Part shown: positions 24,740 through 33,428 of the stretch, in pieces
Layout: the number at the start of each line of letters is the position of its first letter
Position numbering within the stretch: the first letter of the stretch is position 1
Source of the DNA: Fibrobacter succinogenes
GTDB lineage: Bacteria > Fibrobacterota > Fibrobacteria > Fibrobacterales > Fibrobacteraceae
Length of the DNA: 64,000 nucleotides
Direction of reading: 5' to 3'
Assembly: GCA_902762305.1 (NCBI GenBank)
Contig: CACWNW010000001.1
Location: 124,001-188,000, forward strand
Translations under genes and position numbers: made by a program
Notes under the pieces: generated by a model
Told to the model about the DNA's origin: nothing
The model's database searches: none
Seen by the model: the letters and a program-made list of their open reading frames with translations, nothing else

Positions 24740-26500
24740 ATGAAAACAAGAACTCAAAAGTGTTTGGCGTTTATCTCCGCATTCGCATTCGCACTCACCG
24801 CCTGTTCCGACGAACCATCGGGCGTGCAGGCAAGCGAAAACAGCGAGACAGATAAGCCGCTCCAAGAAGAATCCACAAAGAAGATGTGCCTCTCCGAAGA
24901 GTACACGGGCCACTACGCCGAAGACGGCGAAACGATCCTGTGTTTCGATGCGACAGGCGATCTCATTTTCTGGATAGATGCAGACGGAATTATCGGCCTA
25001 CCGAATTCCAGTTCGGGAACATCTCCCAGCAATAATCCTGCAACGCAGTCTTCCGCCGGTAACGACACCGACACGGGCTCGTCACCTGCCGGCAGCTCCT
25101 CGTCGAGCATGGTTTCGCCGGCAAGCAGCGCCACCACAAGCGCAACAAACAAGGCTTCCGACGGCAACGCTCCCGCCATCACGTACACGGCCTCCGGCGC
25201 GACCATCACGAAGAACAACGGCTGCGTCGAAGTGAACGGCGGCGAGGTCGTCATCACCTGCACGGGCGAATACAACTTCAGCGGAACCTACACGGGCAGC
25301 GACGCGCAAATCCGCGTGTACTCCCCCAAGAGCGATAGCGGGGTCTACCTGAACCTGCGCGGGCTTGCGCTCACCAACAACGCAGACGCCCCCATCTACG
25401 TGCAGATGGCAAGCAAGGTTTTCGTCGTCGCAAAAAGCGGCACCGAAAACACCTTCACCGACGCGAGCACCCGCACCAAGACGCATAGCTACGTGAATGC
25501 GAACGGCGAAACGAAAACCGACACCACGGGCGCCTGCATCTACGCGAAAGACGACCTCACCATCAAAGGCGAAGGCACCCTCACCGTGAAGGGCAACTAC
25601 AACAACGGCATCCATTCCAGCAACGACCTGCGTTTCCGCGGCGAGACCATCGTGAACGTTTCCGCGAAAAACCACGGCCTCAAGGGCAAGGAACTTGTCG
25701 ACATCGAAAAGGGCAACATCACCATCAACGCGACCAGCGGCGACGGCATCCACAGCGACATGAACGTAGTCCTGACCGGCGGCAACGTCAAGGTCAACGC
25801 AGGCGATGACGGCATCCACGCCGACTCCGCGCTCCACCTGGCCGGCTCCACCGTGAACGTCGAGAAGGCTGGCGAAGGCATGGAAGCGTTCTACATCTTC
25901 GCGGAAGGCGGCGTCACTGCGACCTACGGCACCGACGACGGCTGGAACGCCGCAGGCGGTTCTGCCGACGGCTCCACCAGCACGGGCGGCAACCAAGGCG
26001 GCTGGGGCATGGGCATGGGCGGCATGCAGAGCAGTTCCAAGGGTTACATCGTCATCACCGGCGGCTACCACTACATCAGCGCCTCGGGCAACGACATCGA
26101 CGTACTCGACGCAAACGGCACGGCGAAGCAGAGCGGCGGCGTGGTCATCCTCGAGATTCCCAGCAGCAGCGGCGGCATGGGCGGAGGAAGGCCCGGCAGC
26201 GGCAGCAGCAGCGGATGCTCCACCAACATGGCCGGCGGCCTCATCGACACCGACAACGGGTTCACCATCACGGGCGGGGTGCTGCTCGGATTCGGGAACC
26301 AGACCGAGGAATACCCGAACTGCGGGAAGGTCTCGTACACGGCGGGCTCGGCCTACGGAAGCGCCGACGCGGCGTTCACCCCCAAGGGCTCGGGCAGCAT
26401 GATCGTCTACGGCGGCTCCGTAACCTCCGTCGGGGAAGTGAACACGAGCGGTATGCAGGTGCTGGAATTCCCCAACGGGCTCAAGTATTATTACAAATAA
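24740..26500 (+). CDS. Lipoprotein with Cthe_2159-type beta-helix (carbohydrate-binding) domain
   Basis: A 586-residue lipoprotein (LTAC, Cys21). After a Ser/Gly/Thr linker (~90-135), residues ~145-420 form a right-handed beta-helix with repeated coils: GDGIHSDMNVVLTGGNVKVNAGDDGIHADSALHLAGSTVNVEKAGEGMEA is a textbook match to the Cthe_2159 family (DUF4353), whose founding member binds acidic polysaccharide such as polygalacturonate with calcium. A Gly/Met-rich loop and a second Gly/Ser-rich segment interrupt the helix before the last coils, which end in GNQTEEYPNCGKVSYTAG. An AAGGA ribosome site precedes the ATG. Likely a surface polysaccharide binder; activity not shown. Confidence 0.85.
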   Translation: MKTRTQKCLAFISAFAFALTACSDEPSGVQASENSETDKPLQEESTKKMCLSEEYTGHYAEDGETILCFDATGDLIFWIDADGIIGLPNSSSGTSPSNNPATQSSAGNDTDTGSSPAGSSSSSMVSPASSATTSATNKASDGNAPAITYTASGATITKNNGCVEVNGGEVVITCTGEYNFSGTYTGSDAQIRVYSPKSDSGVYLNLRGLALTNNADAPIYVQMASKVFVVAKSGTENTFTDASTRTKTHSYVNANGETKTDTTGACIYAKDDLTIKGEGTLTVKGNYNNGIHSSNDLRFRGETIVNVSAKNHGLKGKELVDIEKGNITINATSGDGIHSDMNVVLTGGNVKVNAGDDGIHADSALHLAGSTVNVEKAGEGMEAFYIFAEGGVTATYGTDDGWNAAGGSADGSTSTGGNQGGWGMGMGGMQSSSKGYIVITGGYHYISASGNDIDVLDANGTAKQSGGVVILEIPSSSGGMGGGRPGSGSSSGCSTNMAGGLIDTDNGFTITGGVLLGFGNQTEEYPNCGKVSYTAGSAYGSADAAFTPKGSGSMIVYGGSVTSVGEVNTSGMQVLEFPNGLKYYYK

Positions 26501-26623
26501 ACGGGAAATAAGGCCAAAATCGCAAAAGTGAGCCCCGTCACACGGCAAAAATATTTTTGCAAACAACCTTACCAATCCCGAAATTATTTGCTATTGTTGT
26601 AAGTACTCCAAACCAACCCCAAA

Positions 26624-26672
26624 AGCCAGGCAGCGAAAGTGTACACACTTGCATTGCCTGGCTCCTTTTTTT
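26624..26672 (+). terminator. Two-tier hairpin with T7, terminator or end of a small RNA
   Basis: An outer stem AGCCAGGCA (26624-26632) with TGCCTGGCT (26655-26663) encloses an inner stem AAGTGT (26637-26642) with ACACTT (26645-26650), followed by CC and seven T. It lies 120 bases after the lipoprotein stop. A possible promoter, TTACCA and TATTGT at 17-base spacing just upstream, would make a short separate RNA; that part is weak. Confidence 0.65.
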
Positions 26673-26781
26673 AGTTAGTGTGATATTTCAACCAATAAAC
26701 CGGTTATTTCTATATAAAGCAGTCCCACATACGTAAAAAAAAGGTAATTTAATTGTGTATGGTACCCCGAACGAGGTTTCA

Positions 26782-29700
26782 ATGGTTTCTTTGCGCTCTT
26801 TTGTAACTATAGTCTGCTCGACCGCCCTGTTTGCCTACGCCCAGGTGGAGTTCCCCATGGGTTCCGAGGTCGTCAACGTGAAGGAAGACCCCTACAACGC
26901 CAAGGGCGACGGCAAAAACGATGATACCGAAGCAATCCAGAAAGCCCTGAGCGACCACCCGGACGGTGACTACATCATCTACCTCCCGCACGGCATCTAC
27001 AAGATTACCTCGGCCCTCCAGTGGCCTTCCGCGAACAAGCCCGACAAGGATTACCGGCGCACCATCCTCCAGGGCGAAAGCATGGGCGGAACCATCATCG
27101 CCCTCCAAGACGACGTCCCTGGATTCGAGAACCCGGATTTCCCGCAGGCGGTCATCTACACAGGTGACGGCCCGAACCCGAGACAGAGGAACTCCATCCG
27201 CGACCTCACGCTCCGCACCGGCAAGAAGAACCCCGGCGCCATCGGTATCCGCTTCAACGCCTCCGTGCAGGGCACCATCAACAACGTGAAGGTCACCTCG
27301 GGCGACAGCTCGGGCGTCATCGGCATCGACGTGGGCTTCACCGAGAACATCGGCCCGCTGCTCATCAAGAACGTGGAAGTCGACGGTTTCGACGTGGGTA
27401 TCTACGCCGCGGGCAAATCGAACAGCATGACATTCGAGCACGTGACCCTCAGCGGGCAGAAGAAATTCGGCCTGGACAACGACGGCCAGATGCTCTCCAT
27501 CCGCGCATTGCGCGTCAAGGGCAGCTCTACCGCGGTCTACAACCACGGGCAAGACGCTTCGATGGTCCTCGTGGACGGCACCCTCGAATACGACCCGGGC
27601 AAGAAGGGCGCCAAGCCGATTACCGCCATCGTGAACGAAGGCCAGCTATTCGCGCGTTCCGTCGTGGTAAGCAAATACAAGTCCAAGATCAAGAGCACCC
27701 GCAAAGCCTACAACGAAAATGTCTCCAACACCGAGATTGTCGAATTCGCCACGCAGGCAAACCACCAGCTCTGCCACAGCCCCAAGACATCGATGAAGCT
27801 CGCCGCCACCGAGACCCCGAACAACACCGAGCAGAAGTCCATGTACTGGACCTCCATCACCGGCGAATACGGCGGCAAGGCGAACGACGGCTCGGACGAC
27901 TCCAAGGCAATCCAGGACGCTATCGACGATGGCGCCGAAACGATATTCTTCCCGCCGGGAGGCCGCTGGACCATCAACCGCGACATCTACCTGCGTAACC
28001 GCATCCACAGGCTTATCGGTACCGAAGGCAAGATCGACGGCAAGGGCAAGTTCATCATCGAGGACGGCGCATTCGTAGACCTCACCATCGAGCGCTTCTC
28101 CACGTTCGCGAGCGGCATCACGAACCGCTCCAAGCGCACCCTCATCCTCAAGAACATGTACCTCAAGTCCTACGAGTCCGACGACTTCTCCACGGGCGAT
28201 ATCTTTATGGAAGACGTCGCCGTGGGCACGATACGGACGAACCAGCAGCGCCTGTGGGGCCGCCAGGTTACCATGATGGGCGACACCAAGGGCCCGAAGA
28301 TTTCGAACAACGGCGGTACCATCTGGATTCTCGGCCTCACCGCGAAAGACGGCAACACCATCCTCCACAACTTCAACAAGGGCTCGGCAGAACTTTTGGG
28401 CGTGAACGTCATCGCCAGCGACAAGGCGAAGAACAACCCGATGTTCATCAACGACAACTCGAGCATTTCCATCATCGGGCTCAAGGAGACGCTCACCCGC
28501 GGGAACCCCTACTCGAAGATTGTCGAGGAATCCCGCCAGGGCTCGAAGGTCTACACCCTCAAGAACTCGGAGCTCCCCCACAACGAAACGGGCGGTTCCA
28601 TGATGGCGCTCTATACCGGCTATGCGCCCAAGCAGGGCCAGAACGAGCCGCCCAGGGCGACCATCACCAAGGAAAACATCCTGGTCCAGCCCAACAAGCT
28701 GCACCTGGTCGGCAACGTAGAAGACGACGGCCGCGGAGACGGACTCTGCCGCGTCCCCGTGGTCTGGAAGAAGGGCGCCGGCCCCGGAAAGGTCACATTC
28801 TCCGATTCCCTTGAATACGAGACCGACGTAACGTTTACCGCAAGCGGGCGCTACAACGTGCTCTTCAAGGCGAACGACGGCTACATCGAGGGCACGGACA
28901 CCGGAAAGGTGTACGTGTTCGACAAGCGCTACACCACGCTCGACCACAGCGGCGACAACATCCCGAGCGGCCGCGGCATGGACGCCTGGATTTCGCAGTT
29001 CGACAACTACACGCCGCACAGCACCGACGAGAACCTGCGCGTAGCCCACGACAAGAACGACGCCGGAAAGATTTACCTCAAGTTCGACCTGTCCGCACTT
29101 CCGGGCCCGCTCTTCGACGCCGCCCTCAAGCTCGAATTCGATCCCGACTCCATCAAGAAGCCGATACAGTTCAACATATTCGGCCTCAAGGAAACCGCTA
29201 AAGACGCGACATTCGGCGAAGACAAGCTGGGCATCGACTGGAGAAGCGACGAACTCACCTGGGAGAACGCTCCGGCGAACCTCGACCAGCCCGGCGGACA
29301 GTTCAACATCCGCAAGAACTCGGGCGGCGGCGTAGACACCAAGTACGCGGACTTCCTCGGGATTATCACGCTCAACCCGAAGGCCCCGCTCGGCGCCTTC
29401 CTGCGCACCCCCACGCTCACCGAATTCTTCAAGAGGAAGCACGCCTCCGGGCTCTACACGCTCATCCTCACCGCAGTCGTCCCCGGCGAGACGTTCATCA
29501 AGTCGAGGAACGCGGGCAAGAATGCGGCGCCTGCGCTCTACGTCGGGTACTACGACAATTCCCGTTCCGTGGGCGGCGAGGCGATGGACGGCGGTTACAC
29601 GCTCTCGAAGGTGAACATCGACATCGTGAACCTGGACTGCAACTTCGACCTCACCGTCGGCTACCCGCAGTTCGTGCAAATCGAAATCATAAACGAATCG

Positions 29701-29856
29701 GGCAAGCGCATGCTCACGGTCGCCGCCCGCGAACTCGCCGGCGAAAAGAAGACCAACTTCAAGTTCAAGGCGAAGGCGTTCCCCACGGGCAAGTACACCC
29801 TCAAGATTATCGGCGAGGCATTCACCGCCGAACAGAAATTCTTCATCCTCAACTAA
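26782..29856 (+). CDS. Large secreted protein with two pectate-lyase-superfamily beta-helices (GH55-like)
   Basis: About 1024 residues. I chose the ATG at 26782 (CGAGG six bases before it, followed at once by a signal peptide ending FAYAQ) over an upstream GTG. Two tandem repeats of the pectate-lyase superfamily 3 signature occur: NAKGDGKNDDTEAIQKAL near residue 30 and GGKANDGSDDSKAIQDAI near 370, each followed by a strand reading IIYLPHGIY or IFFPPGGRW. Two such helices in one chain are the build of GH55 exo-beta-1,3-glucanases. Then come an Ig-like part, a DNRLRE-like module (KIYLKFDLSALPGPLFDAALKLEF) and a C-terminal module ending KYTLKIIGEAF with the look of a sorting domain. Enzyme class is inference. 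Confidence 0.8.
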   Translation: MVSLRSFVTIVCSTALFAYAQVEFPMGSEVVNVKEDPYNAKGDGKNDDTEAIQKALSDHPDGDYIIYLPHGIYKITSALQWPSANKPDKDYRRTILQGESMGGTIIALQDDVPGFENPDFPQAVIYTGDGPNPRQRNSIRDLTLRTGKKNPGAIGIRFNASVQGTINNVKVTSGDSSGVIGIDVGFTENIGPLLIKNVEVDGFDVGIYAAGKSNSMTFEHVTLSGQKKFGLDNDGQMLSIRALRVKGSSTAVYNHGQDASMVLVDGTLEYDPGKKGAKPITAIVNEGQLFARSVVVSKYKSKIKSTRKAYNENVSNTEIVEFATQANHQLCHSPKTSMKLAATETPNNTEQKSMYWTSITGEYGGKANDGSDDSKAIQDAIDDGAETIFFPPGGRWTINRDIYLRNRIHRLIGTEGKIDGKGKFIIEDGAFVDLTIERFSTFASGITNRSKRTLILKNMYLKSYESDDFSTGDIFMEDVAVGTIRTNQQRLWGRQVTMMGDTKGPKISNNGGTIWILGLTAKDGNTILHNFNKGSAELLGVNVIASDKAKNNPMFINDNSSISIIGLKETLTRGNPYSKIVEESRQGSKVYTLKNSELPHNETGGSMMALYTGYAPKQGQNEPPRATITKENILVQPNKLHLVGNVEDDGRGDGLCRVPVVWKKGAGPGKVTFSDSLEYETDVTFTASGRYNVLFKANDGYIEGTDTGKVYVFDKRYTTLDHSGDNIPSGRGMDAWISQFDNYTPHSTDENLRVAHDKNDAGKIYLKFDLSALPGPLFDAALKLEFDPDSIKKPIQFNIFGLKETAKDATFGEDKLGIDWRSDELTWENAPANLDQPGGQFNIRKNSGGGVDTKYADFLGIITLNPKAPLGAFLRTPTLTEFFKRKHASGLYTLILTAVVPGETFIKSRNAGKNAAPALYVGYYDNSRSVGGEAMDGGYTLSKVNIDIVNLDCNFDLTVGYPQFVQIEIINESGKRMLTVAARELAGEKKTNFKFKAKAFPTGKYTLKIIGEAFTAEQKFFILN

Positions 29857-29877
29857 AGCAATCTGACCGGTACGAAC

Positions 29878-31581
29878 ATGAAAAAACTCCTTTCGACATT
29901 CTTTATTCCGGCAGCGCTCCTTGTAGCCTGTAGCGAACCCACTCACACGAACACCTCGTCCATCACCGATGGCAACGAGAGTTACGCCGAAGATTCGTTC
30001 AGTTCCAGTTCCTCGCTTACAACGAGGCTCGACATCAACTACAGCGACACGCTCGTCGCAGGCGACACCACGAACTTCTACATGGAATACGCCACCTGGG
30101 ATACCATCACCGTCGAGCGCGACACGAGCGACGAGGATTCGAAGGACTCCACCTACATCGAGAAGGTCTGCCACGAAGACATCCTGTGCCTCGACAGCGC
30201 CAACACGACCGTCTCGCTGTTCCTCGGCAACTACCCCAAGGGCACGCGCATAACCGTGCTCGCGGCGACCAGCGGTACGGAAAACGACACGCTCCGCATC
30301 CGCGGCGAAAAGAGCGGGAACCTCCGCACGCTTATGCCCGTGTACAATTCCAAGAAGAAGGACTCCGTCTATAGCGACTACATGATTCCGGGTTCCGGCG
30401 CCGACATGCTCCTCAACAGCTTTGTCGCATTCAACGACGACTTCTATTACCTGGACCTCGCGGCTGAATTCGACACGTCGGCGCACCTGCGCATCAAGGC
30501 CGATGTCGATACCGCCTACTACAACTATACGGGAGATTCCGCGCAAGTCGACATCGACCTGCGCGACACCGTGCGCGGCATCCTCGTCATCGGCGAGGCC
30601 CCGAAAAAGATTGACGTGAAGTTCAACGTGGAGACCGGCTTCAGCGTGAACCTCTCCGTGCAGGGCTACAGCATCAACAAGTTCGAAATCCTCGACCAGA
30701 ACGACCACGTCTACAGCCCCGATGCCGATACGCTCGACACGCTGCTCGTCACCAACTCCAATACCGAATGGACGCTCTCGCTGTACCCGAGCAACGTCGT
30801 GAGTTTCATTTCGGGGCCGTTCGCAACCTTCGAGGCGGCAACCCGCTTCCGCAGGCTGAACCAGGGCGAATACCTCGCGAAGCCCGACTCCATCGTGTAC
30901 CCCGGCGACACGCTCACCATCGTGCGCCCCGCGAACGATTCCACCAAGTACTACCTGCGGCAAGACCACTACGTGTGGCTCGCCGACCTCAAAAAGGGCG
31001 ACTCCCTGGTCGTGTACCACGAGATGGAAGGCTACTGCAAGTACATGGAATGCAAGGGCACCCCGCGAGCCTCCTACTGGCTCATCAACGCGAAGGGCGA
31101 CTCCGTCGGTACCATCAACAGCCTCGAACACAGCTACAAGGCCAAGAAGGACGGCCCCGTGTACCTGCGCTACCTGCAGCTCAATTCCAAGGCCCTCACC
31201 GACTCGAACCTCACCCTCAGGACGTTCATCCAGAGGCCTGGGTCGCTCGACTCCCTCAAGTTCTACAACGAGGCCAAGGACGAGACCTACACCACCAAGC
31301 GCGTCAAGGCCGGCGACACGGTGGTGCTCTCCGAGTTCGCCTTCCAGACCGTCCCCTACAAGACGAGTTCCAACGTCAAGTGGTTCGTGCCCTGCGAAGA
31401 CCTGACCGTACTCGGCAACGCATCGTACCTGAGCCAGATCGAGAACTGCAAGGGTGAACAGGAGATATCCTCGTTCTACCTCATCGCGCAGTCCGACGCC
31501 ACCGACAAGGACGCACGGCTCATCGCGCAGAGCATGGCCGACCCCCTCATGAGGGACACTTTGACCATAAACGTGCGCTAA
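29878..31581 (+). CDS. Lipoprotein of unknown function
   Basis: A 567-residue lipoprotein (LLVAC, Cys19) with a short Ser/Asn/Thr linker. The mature chain is rich in Asp, Thr and Tyr and reads as a series of short beta-sandwich units; phrases such as DTLVAGDTTNFYMEYA and DSIVYPGDTLTIVRP recur, which suggests repeated Ig-like domains. Several cysteines (CHEDILCLD, CKYMECKG, CEDLTVL) may form disulfides. It begins 21 bases after the GH55-like gene and probably shares its transcript. No named family recognised. Confidence 0.78.
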   Translation: MKKLLSTFFIPAALLVACSEPTHTNTSSITDGNESYAEDSFSSSSSLTTRLDINYSDTLVAGDTTNFYMEYATWDTITVERDTSDEDSKDSTYIEKVCHEDILCLDSANTTVSLFLGNYPKGTRITVLAATSGTENDTLRIRGEKSGNLRTLMPVYNSKKKDSVYSDYMIPGSGADMLLNSFVAFNDDFYYLDLAAEFDTSAHLRIKADVDTAYYNYTGDSAQVDIDLRDTVRGILVIGEAPKKIDVKFNVETGFSVNLSVQGYSINKFEILDQNDHVYSPDADTLDTLLVTNSNTEWTLSLYPSNVVSFISGPFATFEAATRFRRLNQGEYLAKPDSIVYPGDTLTIVRPANDSTKYYLRQDHYVWLADLKKGDSLVVYHEMEGYCKYMECKGTPRASYWLINAKGDSVGTINSLEHSYKAKKDGPVYLRYLQLNSKALTDSNLTLRTFIQRPGSLDSLKFYNEAKDETYTTKRVKAGDTVVLSEFAFQTVPYKTSSNVKWFVPCEDLTVLGNASYLSQIENCKGEQEISSFYLIAQSDATDKDARLIAQSMADPLMRDTLTINVR

Positions 31582-31582
31582 A

Positions 31583-31713
31583 TTGCCCGAAAAACGGGCA
31601 AAAGCCTTGAAAATCGCCCCAGAATTGCTATTTTTGGGGCCTAATCTTGCAAGTCGCGCCAAGCTCTGCCAATTTGCAAGTTGAACCAAAGAGCTTCCTC
31701 AAAGAGGTATAAT
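31583..31713 (+). promoter_or_regulatory. Structured promoter and leader of rpsD
   Basis: The region holds a hairpin TTGCCCG/CGGGCAA (31583-31601), a possible promoter TTGAAA (31607-31612) and TATTTT (31629-31634), a stem CTTGCAA (31646-31652) with TTGCAAG (31674-31680), and a small stem CCTC-AAA-GAGG (31697-31707) that covers the ribosome site. S4 represses its own synthesis through leader RNA in other bacteria, so this is a candidate S4 control site. Confidence 0.5.
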
Positions 31714-32319
31714 ATGTCCTCCTTCCGTGGACCGAAAGGCAAGGTCGCCCGCTCCCTGGGCATTGCCGTTTCTCAGAAGACTCAAAAGGCGCTCGACCGC
31801 CGCAACTTCGCTCCTGGCCAGCATGGTCAGAACCGCAAGAAGTCTGCTTCCGTTTACAAGCAGCAGTTGGTCGAAAAGCAGCGTCTCCGTTTCACCTACA
31901 ACATTTCCGAAGCTCAGCTTGCCAAGGCATACAAGGAAGCTAACCGTCGTGAAGGTTCTGCCGGTGACAACCTGATGATTCTTCTTGAAACCCGTCTTGA
32001 CGCTCTCGTCTACCGCATGGGTTTCGCCCGCACAATCTTTGCTGCCCGTCAGTACGTTACGCACGGCCACTTCACCGTGAACGGCGTCCGTAGCTTCTCT
32101 CCGGCCCGCCAGATCAAGGCCGGCGACGTGATCGCTATCCGCGAGCAGTCCAAGGAACACGTCCAGATCAAGGAAGCCGCTGCCAACGCTCCGGCCGCCC
32201 CTGAATACCTGAGCGTCGACACGAACAAGATCGAAGGTACGCTCGTGAAGCTCCCGCTCCGCGAACAGATCCCGGTCCAGCTCGAAGAACAGCTCGTCGT
32301 GGAATACTACTCCAGGTAA
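31714..32319 (+). CDS. rpsD: 30S ribosomal protein S4
   Basis: A 201-residue S4 protein: the N-terminal part RGPKGKVARSLGIAVS and RRNFAPGQHGQNRKK, then the S4 RNA-binding domain (LDALVYRMGFARTIFAARQYVTHGHFTVNG) near residues 90-120. S4 nucleates assembly of the 30S body. It has no N-terminal zinc cysteines, so it is a zinc-free form. I chose the ATG at 31714 (AGAGG seven bases upstream); a TTG 33 bases earlier would add non-homologous residues. The gene stands alone between a lipoprotein gene and a strong terminator, away from the S11/S13/alpha operon in which it usually sits. Confidence 0.96.
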   Translation: MSSFRGPKGKVARSLGIAVSQKTQKALDRRNFAPGQHGQNRKKSASVYKQQLVEKQRLRFTYNISEAQLAKAYKEANRREGSAGDNLMILLETRLDALVYRMGFARTIFAARQYVTHGHFTVNGVRSFSPARQIKAGDVIAIREQSKEHVQIKEAAANAPAAPEYLSVDTNKIEGTLVKLPLREQIPVQLEEQLVVEYYSR

Positions 32320-32342
32320 GTTCCTTGCAAACGCAAGTTTGG

Positions 32343-32370
32343 AACACCCTGCTTCGGCAGGGTGTTTTTT
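32343..32370 (+). terminator. Strong terminator of rpsD
   Basis: AACACCCTGC (32343-32352) and GCAGGGTGTT (32357-32366) form a ten-pair stem with a TTCG tetraloop, followed by T6. The stop codon of the convergent gene at 32369 overlaps the T run. Confidence 0.93.
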
Positions 32371-32974
32371 ATCGCTTCTCTTCTATATCTATAATGCGCT
32401 CTAACTTATTCCACGGGTCTCTAGCGACCATCCAATAGTCACAGACATAGCGAATATCGATTTTTTCCGCGAAGTCCTTTTTGTCAATGCACTTGAAATC
32501 TCCGTCGAGGTTGTACGTTATGACGGAGCCGGAGCACACGACATTGCTCTTGGTCGAATCGCTTTTATAGTTCGCGCACAATTCAGCCAGTTTCGCCTTG
32601 CCGCACTTGGGGTGGCGTTCACGTATTGTCGCAACGCCTTCATTCAGGACCATATCGAATTCACCTGACTCACGATACGTAACCCTTATTTGGACGGTAT
32701 CGCCATGAATCTTAAGGTCGCAGAAAGCCTGGAAGCCTTTATAGCACATCAACGAATCGTTAGCAGCAGGCACGGCATTATCCATACCATTCCAGAATCG
32801 CCCCCATTGTACCACGGCATCTTCCGCACGGCACCCTGCCGCCGTAATCCCTGCGCTGGAACTGCTTTCCGGGTGCGTGTCCCGAATAAACAGCATCTGC
32901 GGGAACTGCCCTGCAACATTGCTGGCGGCAGAGAGCGCAAGGACAATCGGGAATAATGCGTCACGGAATCTCAT
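32369..32974 (-). CDS. Small secreted protein of unknown function
   Basis: A 201-residue protein with an N-terminal signal (LFPIVLALSAASNVAG) and a mature part containing seven or eight cysteines (for example AAGCRAED, MCYKGFQAFCD, HPKCGKAKLAELC, DFKCIDKKD), which suggests disulfide bonds after export. No family recognised. I prefer the ATG at 32974; a TTG nine bases upstream is also in frame and no clear ribosome site separates them. Its stop overlaps the rpsD terminator. Confidence 0.68.
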   Translation of the reverse strand: MRFRDALFPIVLALSAASNVAGQFPQMLFIRDTHPESSSSAGITAAGCRAEDAVVQWGRFWNGMDNAVPAANDSLMCYKGFQAFCDLKIHGDTVQIRVTYRESGEFDMVLNEGVATIRERHPKCGKAKLAELCANYKSDSTKSNVVCSGSVITYNLDGDFKCIDKKDFAEKIDIRYVCDYWMVARDPWNKLERIIDIEEKR

Positions 32975-33017
32975 AAGGCTCAATATGAATATATATAATC
33001 ACATTGCCGCACCGTAC

Positions 33018-33045
33018 AAAAAAAACACCCGCAGGCCTGCAGGTG
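33018..33045 (-). terminator. Terminator of the 33079-33417 gene
   Basis: CACCCGCAGG and CCTGCAGGTG (33026-33045) form a nearly perfect stem with one mismatch. On the minus strand it is followed by eight U. It lies 34 bases after the stop at 33079. Confidence 0.75.
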
Positions 33046-33078
33046 CTTTCTGTACAAACTAAATCGAACCAGGAGGGC

Positions 33079-33417
33079 CTACAGCAGGCCCTTCTTCGCG
33101 CTCTTCATCAGGTTCTTCACCTGCTTGCTCGTGAGCTGCGGGACTTCGGCGTCCTTCTGTGCGCGGGACTTGGGAGCACAATCCTCGCAGTAATGCTTGA
33201 TGACCGTGCCGAAGCTTGCCGCACCGTCGGTCCTGTCGGTCTGGCGGCTACGGAATGCGCGAACGAGCGCCTCCCTGTGGCACTTGTCGCAGATACCCAT
33301 CTTGGGTTCTGCCGGCTGCCTGGACCCGCGGTCCTTCTTGCCCTGTTCGTGTGTCATGTTCCAGGCCCTGCTCTGGGCCGCAATTTTCTGCGCAAAATGA
33401 TCGTCTAAGAGGCTCAT
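33079..33417 (-). CDS. Small zinc-ribbon-like protein
   Basis: A 112-residue basic, soluble protein. ICDKCHREALVRAF near residue 42 and HYCEDCAPKSRA near 75 give two CxxC pairs about 33 residues apart, a zinc-ribbon arrangement. The C-terminus is a Lys-rich helix (SKQVKNLMKSAKKGLL). Function unknown; nucleic-acid binding would fit the charge but is inference. It lies 11 bases after the SGNH-like gene in the same direction and ends at a clear terminator. Confidence 0.7.
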   Translation of the reverse strand: MSLLDDHFAQKIAAQSRAWNMTHEQGKKDRGSRQPAEPKMGICDKCHREALVRAFRSRQTDRTDGAASFGTVIKHYCEDCAPKSRAQKDAEVPQLTSKQVKNLMKSAKKGLL

Positions 33418-33428
33418 GCTATCTCCTT

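Noticed and set aside
25082-26575. A 497-codon minus-strand frame opposite the Cthe_2159-type gene
   Set aside because: Val/Ala/Asp/Gly-rich mirror of the repetitive beta-helix codons; no domain or start signal.
27646-31689. A 1347-codon open frame on the minus strand opposite the GH55-like and lipoprotein genes
   Set aside because: The plus-strand genes have signal peptides, ribosome sites and recognisable domains; the antisense frame has a biased Val/Ala/Asp/Glu/Arg composition typical of a mirror of GC-rich codons and no domain.
31708-31716. TATAAT directly before the rpsD start codon as a promoter
   Set aside because: It touches the ATG and overlaps the region after the AGAGG ribosome site; a transcript from it would lack that site. 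The upstream TTGAAA/TATTTT pair is a better candidate.
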